This document shows, in pieces, positions 46,155 through 53,354 of a DNA stretch of 64,000 nt. The position numbers were made by a program, and so were the translations under genes. The DNA comes from Massilia sp. R2A-15. GTDB lineage: Bacteria; Pseudomonadota; Gammaproteobacteria; Burkholderiales; Burkholderiaceae_D. The stretch lies in the NCBI RefSeq assembly GCF_030704305.1, contig NZ_CP131935.1, positions 3,410,001 through 3,474,000 of the forward strand, in the 5' to 3' direction. Position 1 is the first letter of the stretch; every line of letters begins with the position of its first letter. The notes under the pieces are model-generated. The model had not been told where the DNA came from and ran no database searches. It was given only the letters and a program-made list of their open reading frames with translations.

Positions 46155-46595
46155 TCAGCGGCGGCCGATGAACAGCATCGCGACCAGCGCGACCAGGCCG
46201 ACGGCCACCAGCGGCCCGGTGACCGCGAAGGTGAGAAATTTGCTGGCGTTGACGATCGCCAGCACCGCCGCGCCGGACAGGAAGCACAGGCCGACGAACA
46301 TCAGCCAGCCGGCGCTGCCGGCCGACGATGGCGCAACGCGCCTCACCACCATGTGATGAACGTACGCGTTACGGGCAAAGAAGAAGATCACCAGCAGGAT
46401 CAGGAAGGCGGTGCCGCCGATCGCCAGGTCACGCGTGGAGGTGTCGGTGGCGGCCGGCGCCGCGGCGGGCTGCACTTCGAGCGGCGCGCCGCCCAGCTTG
46501 GGCGGGCCCTCGGCCGGCGCGCTGGCCGCATCTCCGGGAAGTTTGAATCCGGGGTCGGCGGCGGGCGCAGATGCTGGGGACTGGTCGTTTTGCAT
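46155..46595 (-). CDS. Small membrane protein (FtsZ-like operon, gene 3)
   Basis: The 146-residue protein has a disordered Ala/Pro-rich N-terminus (APAEGPPKLGGAPLEVQPAAAP) and three hydrophobic helices: DLAIGGTAFLILLVIFFFARN, AGWLMFVGLCFLSGAAVLAIV and FAVTGPLVAVGLVALVAMLFIG. AAGGAAG precedes its ATG. It lies 33 bp downstream of the vWA-like gene and 21 bp upstream of the tubulin-like gene. I do not recognise a family. A membrane anchor or scaffold for the neighbouring tubulin-like protein is a reasonable guess from context. Confidence 0.8.
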   Translation of the reverse strand: MQNDQSPASAPAADPGFKLPGDAASAPAEGPPKLGGAPLEVQPAAAPAATDTSTRDLAIGGTAFLILLVIFFFARNAYVHHMVVRRVAPSSAGSAGWLMFVGLCFLSGAAVLAIVNASKFLTFAVTGPLVAVGLVALVAMLFIGRR

Positions 46596-46628
46596 GTCGT
46601 GTGCTTCCTTCGGGTTCTGCGAAAAAAA

Positions 46629-48110
46629 TCAGCGGCCAAGCCGGACCTGCGCACCTTCGCGCAGGTCGATCAGCTGGTGGCCGAACAGGGTGGTCTTGAG
46701 CTGGGCGACCTTGTTGCCGGCCTTGTCGAAAATCGGTTGCGTCACGCCGGCGCGGGTGTGGACGGTGCGCGGCTCGTCCTCGACCGTGACCCAGGTGCGG
46801 CGCGGCCGGCCATATGCCAGCGCGGCGGCGCCCAGCGCGGAGACCAGCGCCAGCCCGGCGCCGATCAGCGCGGCCAGCGGCGCGATGCCGTAGTGGACCC
46901 GCACTTCGATCGGCAGCACGGCGGTCGATCCGTGGATGCGCGCCGGCGGCGTGAAAATGTCGGGCAGCGGATCGCCGGGGAACAGCGCTTCCATCCGCTG
47001 GCGGAAGGCCTGCGACAGTTCGAGCCGTTGGTCGGCCAGCGAGAGTTCGATCCGGCCCGGCATCACGTAGGCCGAGCCGGCCGAGGCGATCGCCTGCGCC
47101 GACCATTTCGACGGCAGTTGCGCCACCGGCAGCTGCATCACCGACGACAGCGGCTCGGTCTTTCCCGGCGCGAGCGCGGACACACTGTCGCTGGCCAGCG
47201 CAATCGGCCGGTCCTGCGCCGCGAGCACGGAGCGGGCGCCGATGCGGGCGCTGACGATGGTGTACGGGTACATGGTGTTTTCCAGGTTCCACACGATGTT
47301 CGCGGCGGGCGTGCGCGCATCCGATTCGACGTCGGCGCGCAGCATGCCGCCCGGCCCCATCGAGAACGCCACACCCGGCGCATCGCTCACGCGGCGCGGC
47401 ACCAGCCGCACGGTGTCGCGGTCGAGCGGCTTGAGGCGCGCGGGCGGCTCGGTGATGACGCCGGCGATGCGGCCGGACGCCAGCAGGCGATCCAGGTCGC
47501 GCGCGCCTTGTTCGCCGATCGCGAACACATACACCATTAGACCGCTCGCGCTGTAGTGCGTTCCCTTGACGGGCATCTTCAGCGGGAAGGCCAGTGCCTT
47601 GGTGATCGCGCCGCCCGAGTGGATCAATTCGTAGAACTCGCGGTTGCGGCGCGCGGTGGCCTGGTCGTTGTTCGGGCTGTTGCGGTTGTTCGTAAACAGC
47701 CAGACGAGTCCAGGTTTACCGGCCAGCGCGGTGTGAATGGCGGCGTTGACCGCTTCACCGAGGTCGGTGTCGGCCAGGGCGCTGCTGCCAGGCTTTTGCG
47801 CGGTTTGCACGCCGGCCAGCGCGGCCCCGATCTCCGCGCGCGTCGATGCGCCCGCCTTCGACGACAGCAGGGCCTTCGGCGACGGCGCGCCGGGCAGGCT
47901 TTGATTGAAGGACGCCAGCACCAGCAGGTCGCCAGGCTGCGCTACCGCCGAAGCCAGCGCCGTCACGAGCGGCTTGTACTGTGATTGCGGATCGGTGTAG
48001 AACGGCTCCATCCAGCCGGAGTTCTGGACCAGGAACACCTGAGATGTGGCGCACGCGGGACCCGCGCACAGCAGCGCGGCCAGGGCGGCGGCCTGTGCGA
48101 AGCGGCGCAT
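46629..48110 (-). CDS. Secreted vWA-like membrane protein (FtsZ-like operon, gene 2)
   Basis: ATG 48110 shares a base with the upstream stop (TGATG) and gives 493 residues. A signal peptide (MRRFAQAAALAALLCAGPACAT) precedes a Rossmann-type domain resembling von Willebrand A: SQVFLVQNSGWMEPFY, KPLVTALASAVAQPGDLLVLASFNQ, ADTDLGEAVNAAIHTALAGKPGLVWLFTNNRNS. The first MIDAS motif, normally DxSxS, reads VQNSGWM, so metal binding is probably lost or altered. A beta-rich region follows, then one membrane helix near residue 420 (APLAALIGAGLALVSALGAAALAYG) and a cytoplasmic tail of about 55 residues. vWA proteins accompany FtsZ-like genes in predicted membrane-remodelling systems. Assignment to vWA is moderate. 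Confidence 0.78.
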   Translation of the reverse strand: MRRFAQAAALAALLCAGPACATSQVFLVQNSGWMEPFYTDPQSQYKPLVTALASAVAQPGDLLVLASFNQSLPGAPSPKALLSSKAGASTRAEIGAALAGVQTAQKPGSSALADTDLGEAVNAAIHTALAGKPGLVWLFTNNRNSPNNDQATARRNREFYELIHSGGAITKALAFPLKMPVKGTHYSASGLMVYVFAIGEQGARDLDRLLASGRIAGVITEPPARLKPLDRDTVRLVPRRVSDAPGVAFSMGPGGMLRADVESDARTPAANIVWNLENTMYPYTIVSARIGARSVLAAQDRPIALASDSVSALAPGKTEPLSSVMQLPVAQLPSKWSAQAIASAGSAYVMPGRIELSLADQRLELSQAFRQRMEALFPGDPLPDIFTPPARIHGSTAVLPIEVRVHYGIAPLAALIGAGLALVSALGAAALAYGRPRRTWVTVEDEPRTVHTRAGVTQPIFDKAGNKVAQLKTTLFGHQLIDLREGAQVRLGR

Positions 48111-49612
48111 CACGGCAGCTCTTCCAGGCGCCAGCCGCGGATCTGGTTCCAGTCCGGATGGTGCAGCCACAGGCAGTTCGCGTACACGAACGGCGTGCAT
48201 TCGAGCGGGCGCGAAAGGCGCACGATCTCGTCGAGGATCACGTTGCGGCGGCCGATCCACTCCACCGTGGTGCGCGGTATGGTGCGGCCGGCCAGCGCTT
48301 CTTCCGCGCGGCCGGTGTATTTGTGAAAGCGCAGCACCAGTCCGCTCGGCTGGCTGCGGTTGTTGTTAAAGCCGCGCAGCAGCGGCAGCACCAGCGAGTC
48401 GTCCTCGTGCAGGTCTTCGACGTTTTCGACGTCCCACGGTTCGGCGATGACTTCGTGCCCGCGGCGGAACAGGAAGTTGGCGAAGCCGAGGCGCGCGCCG
48501 CTGATCGGCTCGAACTGCGGCTGCTCCTTGCCAAGTTCGATGAAGCAGTACTCTTGGCCGGCGTGGCCGATGTGCCACAGGCGGCCGTCGCGGCTTTGGG
48601 TCGGGCCGCCGAAGTCGAGGCGCGGCGAGAAGCCCTGCGGCCACGGCAGCCATTGCGGCGGCACGCCCGGCTGCCACGCCAGCTGGCCCATCTCGTGCAG
48701 CCAGAGCAGGCGGCCGTCGTAAGCGATCGGGCGCATCCAGCCGGCGGCCGGCGCGGCGCCGCAGTCGTGCAGCTCGACCTGCGAGCAGTCGGCGAGCGCG
48801 CTCCACAGGCGCGTGCCGCCGGCGCTGGAAAACAGGCAAGCGACATGACGGCGCACGGCGCCGGGCGCGCTGGCGATGGCCGCGTCGAACACGGAATCGG
48901 CGCGGCAGGTTTCGCTGACGGGATTGATCCACAGGCGGCACAGGCCCTTGTCGGTCGGCACCAGCGCCACTTCGCCGCGGCCCGGATTGGTCGCCGGCAG
49001 CCAGCCGTAGGCGGAGCGGGTGAAGGACAGGTCGGCGCTGTGATCCTCCGGCGCCATCACGTGCCACAGCCTGGCCAGCGGGTCCCAGTACTGCAGCACG
49101 TTGCGCGACGGGGCCAGCGCGAGCAGGCGCTGCTCCGGGAAGCCGTAGCTGCCGGCCGCGAAGACGCACTGCGCGTTGGGCGGCGCCGGCATGCTGGCGT
49201 CGGCACGGCCGACCGCCGGCGCTGCGGGCCTCTCCTCGAGCGCATCGCCCAGCGCCAGCGACGTCACCGGCAGGCCATGCGGCACGTGGCGCGGCAGGGA
49301 CTGGTCGGACCATGGGCCCCACCAGCCGGAGGCCGGCCTGGCGCGGCCGGCAAGCTTGTCCAGCGCCCGGCCGCACGTGGGACAGAACGCGAAGCCTTCG
49401 GGATAGATCGGCGCGCAGGCGCAGGATTGCGGCAGCGAGGCGCCGAGAAGATGGGCGACGTCGGGCAGGCGCGCACGCGCCTGTCCTTGCCAATCAATGC
49501 GCGACAAGCCTTCGCTCGCCGCCAGTTCGAACTGGCCGCTTGCCTCGTCTTCCAGCCAGACGCTTGCTGGCGTTTCCCACCGATATGCCATCTCGCCCGC
49601 CGTTATATGCAT
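48110..49612 (-). CDS. Zinc-ribbon, propeller-like protein (FtsZ-like operon, gene 1)
   Basis: The 500-residue protein starts at ATG 49612; ATG 49591 (MAYRWETPASVWLEDEASG) is an alternative with GGGCGAG just upstream. Near residues 60-82 is a zinc ribbon (CACAPIYPEGFAFCPTCGRAL). The rest is a long series of Trp- and Gly-rich beta repeats (LLALAPSRNVLQYWDPLARLWHVMAPED, GRLLWLHEMGQLAWQPG, DGRLWHIGHAGQEYCFIE), as in a beta-propeller. There is no signal peptide or membrane helix, so it should be cytoplasmic. It is first in the operon, so it probably works as a scaffold or sensor for the tubulin-like protein. No database family is recognised with confidence. Confidence 0.78.
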   Translation of the reverse strand: MHITAGEMAYRWETPASVWLEDEASGQFELAASEGLSRIDWQGQARARLPDVAHLLGASLPQSCACAPIYPEGFAFCPTCGRALDKLAGRARPASGWWGPWSDQSLPRHVPHGLPVTSLALGDALEERPAAPAVGRADASMPAPPNAQCVFAAGSYGFPEQRLLALAPSRNVLQYWDPLARLWHVMAPEDHSADLSFTRSAYGWLPATNPGRGEVALVPTDKGLCRLWINPVSETCRADSVFDAAIASAPGAVRRHVACLFSSAGGTRLWSALADCSQVELHDCGAAPAAGWMRPIAYDGRLLWLHEMGQLAWQPGVPPQWLPWPQGFSPRLDFGGPTQSRDGRLWHIGHAGQEYCFIELGKEQPQFEPISGARLGFANFLFRRGHEVIAEPWDVENVEDLHEDDSLVLPLLRGFNNNRSQPSGLVLRFHKYTGRAEEALAGRTIPRTTVEWIGRRNVILDEIVRLSRPLECTPFVYANCLWLHHPDWNQIRGWRLEELP

Positions 49613-49782
49613 GTTGAACGCGGCCCCATTTAGGTACTGCGGGGGCTACTTCTTGCGTAAAATCATAGCGCAACTGGCTGCGGCGAGCGGTTTGATTGGA
49701 GGGTATCGCGTGGCGCGCTTTCAGGGCGCGAATGGCGGGATATGCATGCGGCGGGAGCGCGCAAACGGAATCGCGACGAGAC

Positions 49783-50037
49783 CTACTTGCTGCGCTTTTG
49801 CGCGGCGGCGAATGCGGCGGCGATGGCGTCGGCGCTCTTGGTGCGCGGGATGCGCCGGCGATCGCGCTTGCCGCCCGGTTCGATCAGCGCCGTCATGAGC
49901 GCGCTATCCGGCCCGGCGGTCGGAATGAAATGGGCGATGGTGCTGCCGCGGTAGGTGATCGCCACGGGATTTCCCGCAACGAGGAATTCCTCGAAGTTCT
50001 GCTGGAATTCGGCGATGCCAACCTTGAACGCTTCCAT
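49783..50037 (-). CDS. Phd/YefM-family antitoxin, apparently orphan
   Basis: The 84-residue protein begins MEAFKVGIAEFQQNFEEFLVAGNPVAITYRGSTIAHFIP, the Phd/YefM DNA-binding fold, and has a basic C-terminal tail (GGKRDRRRIPRTKSADAIAAAFAAAQKRSK) that normally contacts a toxin. AGGAGA stands five bases upstream of the ATG. No toxin gene lies on either side: the FtsZ-like operon starts 171 bp away and the peptidase gene is divergent. It may be a remnant, an antitoxin acting in trans, or a plain transcriptional regulator. Confidence 0.8.
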   Translation of the reverse strand: MEAFKVGIAEFQQNFEEFLVAGNPVAITYRGSTIAHFIPTAGPDSALMTALIEPGGKRDRRRIPRTKSADAIAAAFAAAQKRSK

Positions 50038-50191
50038 CGGATTCTCCTTTACATGAGGCGCACCATCCAGTCGCCGCTGCTGCCGGCCGGCGGCGCGTTT
50101 CTAGAAATCAACTTTGCATCAACGTCGCCGAATTGCCTTGATTCGGCGCAAGCTACGTATAATTGCACGCTCCGCCCGAATTGTTTGCCCC

Positions 50192-51223
50192 ATGCCTGCC
50201 ACCGACGACCTGCCTCTCCACGACATCGATACCGCCGCGGCGCACTTGCGCGACGTGCTGGCACAGGTGGTTGAACACGGCCCAGCGCATGCGGCGCTGG
50301 TGGTGTACGACGAGCGCACCGGCCTGTCGCGCGCGCTGGCCGAGGGCTACCGGCGCAACCTGCCCGGCGCCGTGTTCATCGATTTCGACAAGGTCGCGCC
50401 GGACGACGTGCTGGCCGCGTTCCGGCGCATGGCGCCCTCCGACCTGGTGGTGCTGGTCCAGTCCACCAACTTCCGGCTCGAAGCGTTCCGCATCCGCGTG
50501 GAGTTGTTCAAGCTCGGACTGAAAGTGATCGAGCATGTGCACCTGTCGCGCATGCCCGGTGCGCAGGGGGCGCACTACATCGAGTCGCTGGCGTACGACC
50601 CGGCCTACTACCGCGGCGTGGGCCGCGCGCTGAAGGAGCGCATCGACAGCGCGTCGTCGGCGACGGTCGACAGCGGCGGAGAGCTGCTGGTGTTCGCCTC
50701 GACGCTGGAGCCGGCCAAGCTCAATATCGGCGACTACAGCGGCATGAACAACGTCGGCGGGCAGTTCCCGATCGGCGAGGTGTTCACCGAGGCGCAAGAC
50801 CTGGAAGCGGTGAACGGGCGCGTGCGCGTGCACGTGTTCGGCGATACCTCGTATTTGGTGAACCGGCCGGAGACGCCGATCACGCTGGTGATTGAGCGCG
50901 GACGCGTGGTGGGCGCCGAGAATGCGACGCCGGAGTTCGAGCGCCTGCTCGAGATCATCCGCGCCGACGAGGGCGAGGTGTGGCTGCGCGAACTCGGTTT
51001 CGGCATGAACCGCGCTTTCACCCGGGAGCGGCGCGTGAACGACATCGGCACGTATGAGCGCATGTGCGGCATCCACCTGTCGCTGGGCGCCAAGCACGGC
51101 GTGTATCCGAAGCCGGGCTTCAAGCGCAAGGACGCGCGCTATCACGTCGATGTATTTGCGGTGACCGAAGCAGTGTATCTGGACGACCAGCGCGTGTATC
51201 GCGACGGCGCCTGGGAGGTGTGA
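50192..51223 (+). CDS. M29-like metallopeptidase (aminopeptidase T family related)
   Basis: The 343-residue protein resembles M29 thermophilic aminopeptidases (AmpS/AmpT). Candidate metal ligands can be followed: Glu in NNVGGQFPIGEVFTEA, Glu in VWLRELGFGMN, His in MCGIHLSLGAKHGVYP, and His-Asp in YHVDVFAV. The N-terminal half is a Rossmann-like domain (ALVVYDERTGLSRALAEG). Known members release N-terminal amino acids with broad specificity. The next gene, a PhyH-family dioxygenase, begins one base past its stop codon, so the two are translationally coupled; this pairing may point to a specialised substrate rather than general peptide turnover. Start ATG 50192 lacks a strong ribosome site. Confidence 0.8.
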   Translation: MPATDDLPLHDIDTAAAHLRDVLAQVVEHGPAHAALVVYDERTGLSRALAEGYRRNLPGAVFIDFDKVAPDDVLAAFRRMAPSDLVVLVQSTNFRLEAFRIRVELFKLGLKVIEHVHLSRMPGAQGAHYIESLAYDPAYYRGVGRALKERIDSASSATVDSGGELLVFASTLEPAKLNIGDYSGMNNVGGQFPIGEVFTEAQDLEAVNGRVRVHVFGDTSYLVNRPETPITLVIERGRVVGAENATPEFERLLEIIRADEGEVWLRELGFGMNRAFTRERRVNDIGTYERMCGIHLSLGAKHGVYPKPGFKRKDARYHVDVFAVTEAVYLDDQRVYRDGAWEV

Positions 51224-51224
51224 G

Positions 51225-52064
51225 ATGCTGAGCGACGAGCAGAAGGCGGGCTACCACCGCGACGGCTATATCGTCCTCCCGGGCTTCAAGAGCGCCGAAG
51301 ACATTGCGGCCGTGCGGGAGCGCGCCCTGCAGATCGTCGATGCCTTCGATCCCGGACAGGGCAGCTCCATATTCACGACGCAGAACCAGACCACCGCCAC
51401 CGACGCCTATTTTCTTGGATCGGATAACACCATCCGCTGCTTCTTCGAAGAAGAGGCGTTTGACGCCCAAGGCCGGCTGAAGCAGGACAAGTCACTGTCG
51501 ATCAACAAAATCGGCCATGCGCTGCACGACCTCGATCCTGTGTTCGAACGCTTTTCGCGCGATGCGAAGCTCGCTGCCGTGGCGCGCGACCTGGGTCTGG
51601 CCGAGGCGCTCATTTGGCAATCCATGTACATTTTCAAGCAGCCCGGCATCGGCGGCGAAGTGCGCTGGCATCAGGATGCGACCTTCTTCGAGACCACGCC
51701 GATCAGCGTGACGACGTTCTGGTTCGCGCTGGAAGACGCCACCATCGACAATGGCTGCCTGTGGGTGGAGCCGGGCGGACATCTCGGTCCGCTGCGCGAG
51801 CGCTTCGTGCGCAACGGCGATGCAATCAGTATGGAAAAGCTGGATTCGACACCGTGGCCGGACGACAGCGTCGCGGTGCCGCTGGAGGCGAAGGCGGGCA
51901 GCCTGGTGTGCTTTCATGGACTGCTGCCCCACTACAGCGCGCCGAACCGGTCGCCCGTGTCGCGCCATGCGTACACGCTGCACGCAACCGATGGGCGCAC
52001 CGTTTATTCGCCGCGCAACTGGATCCAGCGCGACCCGGCGTTGCCGGTGCGCGGTTTCGACTGA
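51225..52064 (+). CDS. PhyH-family Fe(II)/2-oxoglutarate dioxygenase
   Basis: The 279-residue protein opens with LSDEQKAGYHRDGYIVLPGF, the usual start of phytanoyl-CoA dioxygenase-like enzymes. It carries the iron motif HQD (in VRWHQDATFFETTP), the distal His in FHGLLPHYSAPNRSP, and the 2-oxoglutarate Arg in SRHAYTLH. These enzymes hydroxylate small molecules using iron, oxygen and 2-oxoglutarate in the cytoplasm. The closest described relatives act on diverse lipids, ectoine, or unknown substrates. It is coupled to the M29-like peptidase gene. A degenerate type A repeat follows its stop. Confidence 0.9.
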   Translation: MLSDEQKAGYHRDGYIVLPGFKSAEDIAAVRERALQIVDAFDPGQGSSIFTTQNQTTATDAYFLGSDNTIRCFFEEEAFDAQGRLKQDKSLSINKIGHALHDLDPVFERFSRDAKLAAVARDLGLAEALIWQSMYIFKQPGIGGEVRWHQDATFFETTPISVTTFWFALEDATIDNGCLWVEPGGHLGPLRERFVRNGDAISMEKLDSTPWPDDSVAVPLEAKAGSLVCFHGLLPHYSAPNRSPVSRHAYTLHATDGRTVYSPRNWIQRDPALPVRGFD

Positions 52065-52075
52065 CCGGCCAACAT

Positions 52076-52103
52076 GGGCTCAGGTCCGCAGGACCCGCCC
52101 CCC
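52076..52103. repeat. Degenerate palindromic repeat, type A (left border of island)
   Basis: GGGCTCAGGTCC followed by GCAGGACCCGCC. The left part, with flank AACATGGG, nearly repeats the copy at 53328-53354 (AACATGGGGTCAGGTCCGCA) in the same orientation. The two bracket a 1.2-kb stretch of lower GC content. Confidence 0.75.
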
Positions 52104-52159
52104 AACCCAGCGCTTGTCCGCGGTGTTCGGATCCGATGCAGGGTTCGAGACCATTTCAT

Positions 52160-52669
52160 TCATGCGCCGGTTGGAGTTCCCACACGATTCGTCACCATCG
52201 CGCGGCGACGAGTCACGGTCTTCTTTGATGTAGTTTTGATTCGCACTGCTTCGAAAAAATCGCCATCGTCTGCGATCATCAGATGGTCTTTGCGGATGGG
52301 GTATAGCAAATCGCAGCCTGTCTCAATGATCGTCACCGGGTTTGGGAAAGGGATGTCGCTTACGTCAGTTCGCCAATCGCGGTCGAAATGAGACACCGTC
52401 TCTTCCCTACTCCGCTGATAGCTCGGGTGCATACAGGTGCGTCCATTAAATTCGAATCGTTCAGCACTGATGACTGCAAACTTTCCAATAATCTTCTCCA
52501 CCTGGCTTTGGGATCTGCTGCCCACTGCTGCGCCGCCTATGAAGGCTGTGATTTTCCACTTCCCGTAAATGTCGGCGTTCAGCTCTTGTGCATGTGCGCC
52601 GACAAATGCAAGCGCTAGAATAGTCAACAACACGAATCTCGCGACTGGTTGATTAAGGCGGTCAGTCAT
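52160..52669 (-). CDS. Small secreted protein, possible immunity protein
   Basis: The 169-residue protein has a signal peptide (FVLLTILALAFVGAHAQE). The mature part starts LNADIYGKWKITAFIGG, then EKIIGKFAVISAERFEFNGRTC and later FPNPVTIIETGCDLLYPIRKDHLMIADDGDFFEAV. It looks like a compact beta-barrel with two cysteines that could form a disulphide. Its ATG overlaps the stop of the lysozyme gene upstream (ATGA), so the pair were one operon. A periplasmic partner directly after a lysozyme fits an immunity protein protecting the producer's cell wall, but no family is recognised. Codon use and base composition are less GC-rich than neighbours. Confidence 0.7.
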   Translation of the reverse strand: MTDRLNQPVARFVLLTILALAFVGAHAQELNADIYGKWKITAFIGGAAVGSRSQSQVEKIIGKFAVISAERFEFNGRTCMHPSYQRSREETVSHFDRDWRTDVSDIPFPNPVTIIETGCDLLYPIRKDHLMIADDGDFFEAVRIKTTSKKTVTRRRAMVTNRVGTPTGA

Positions 52670-53163
52670 TTGGCGGCGCTCCTAATTGGCGCATTAGGGG
52701 CAATCCTGAACGGTGCGCTTTCTGCTTCCCAACGCGGGACGAGTCCGTGATAAAACACTCTCACTCTCTTGCCGTTTCGCTTTTCGTGGCCGTAGGTCAT
52801 CTTGGCAATCGCATTCGCTGCGCCGCCGAAGTCCCCTGCGTTCAGGAGTGTATATATATGATTCGAACCATTCACTCCGGCGTTATAAGTAAGGCTGACT
52901 AAAGCATCAAATTGCTGTTGGGTCAGTTCTACCTTCACATGCTTCTCAACCCCCTTTTCGGCGACCTTTAGCCGCGCCGAAAACTCCGCTTCAATATCCG
53001 GTTCAGTTACTGCCCTTGCGAGTTCTTTGGAAGAGCACGACCCGGTATGTGCTTTAGTGCCGATTCCCTAAGTACAGTTACCCCGCCCCGGCCCGCCATC
53101 GTCGTAATATTTCATTACCTTTTTCTCGGTGTAACGCATGTTCAAGCGGGCTTCGGTGCTCAT
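52666..53163 (-). pseudogene. GH24 lysozyme gene interrupted by an in-frame amber codon
   Basis: Reading from ATG 53163, the frame encodes MSTEARLNMRYTEKKVMKYY, then DDGGPGRGNCT and a TAG stop at codon 32. It continues in the same frame as GIGTKAHTGSCSSKELARAV, ... VKVELTQQQFDALVSLTYNAGVN, NAGDFGGAANAIAKMT and GLVPRWEAE to a TGA at 52666. This is a complete phage-type lysozyme (about 165 residues) with recognisable Glu, Asp (YYDD) and Thr catalytic positions; the TAG stands where relatives have Trp or another residue before GIG. A TGG to TAG change would explain it. A GTG at 52938 could restart a C-terminal fragment without the active site. Readthrough by a suppressor is possible but unlikely. 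Confidence 0.8.
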
Positions 53164-53327
53164 GTACACGATCATTCTCCCATTTGCCGGATTTGTCCGC
53201 GTGAGCAATTGTTATCGGATGGCACCGCGAGCAAGTTGCCAATGGTCAATCGGGCAGTTCGAAAGATCGTCAACGCTTGCACTTTCGCACATGAGAAAAA
53301 CGCGGCTTCGTCCAACGCACCCAACAT

Positions 53328-53354
53328 GGGGTCAGGTCCGCAGGACCTGACCCC
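53328..53354. repeat. Palindromic repeat, type A, overlapping the histidine kinase stop codon
   Basis: Perfect palindrome with arms GGGGTCAGGTCC and GGACCTGACCCC. The last eight codons of the kinase (ending GQVLRT-stop) are read from its minus strand, so the repeat supplies the C-terminus and the TGA. The stretch 53164-53327, between this repeat and the lysozyme start, shows no convincing gene. Confidence 0.85.

Noticed and set aside
42597..47540. 1647-codon open frame on the plus strand opposite the FtsZ-like operon
   Set aside because: It is Arg/His/Val-rich with no domain character and lies antisense to well-supported genes. Long antisense frames are expected in such GC-rich coding DNA.
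52666..52938. Independent 90-residue gene starting at GTG 52938
   Set aside because: It is the C-terminal part of the lysozyme frame; the upstream codons continue the family pattern to the amber codon and beyond, so it is better treated as one interrupted gene.
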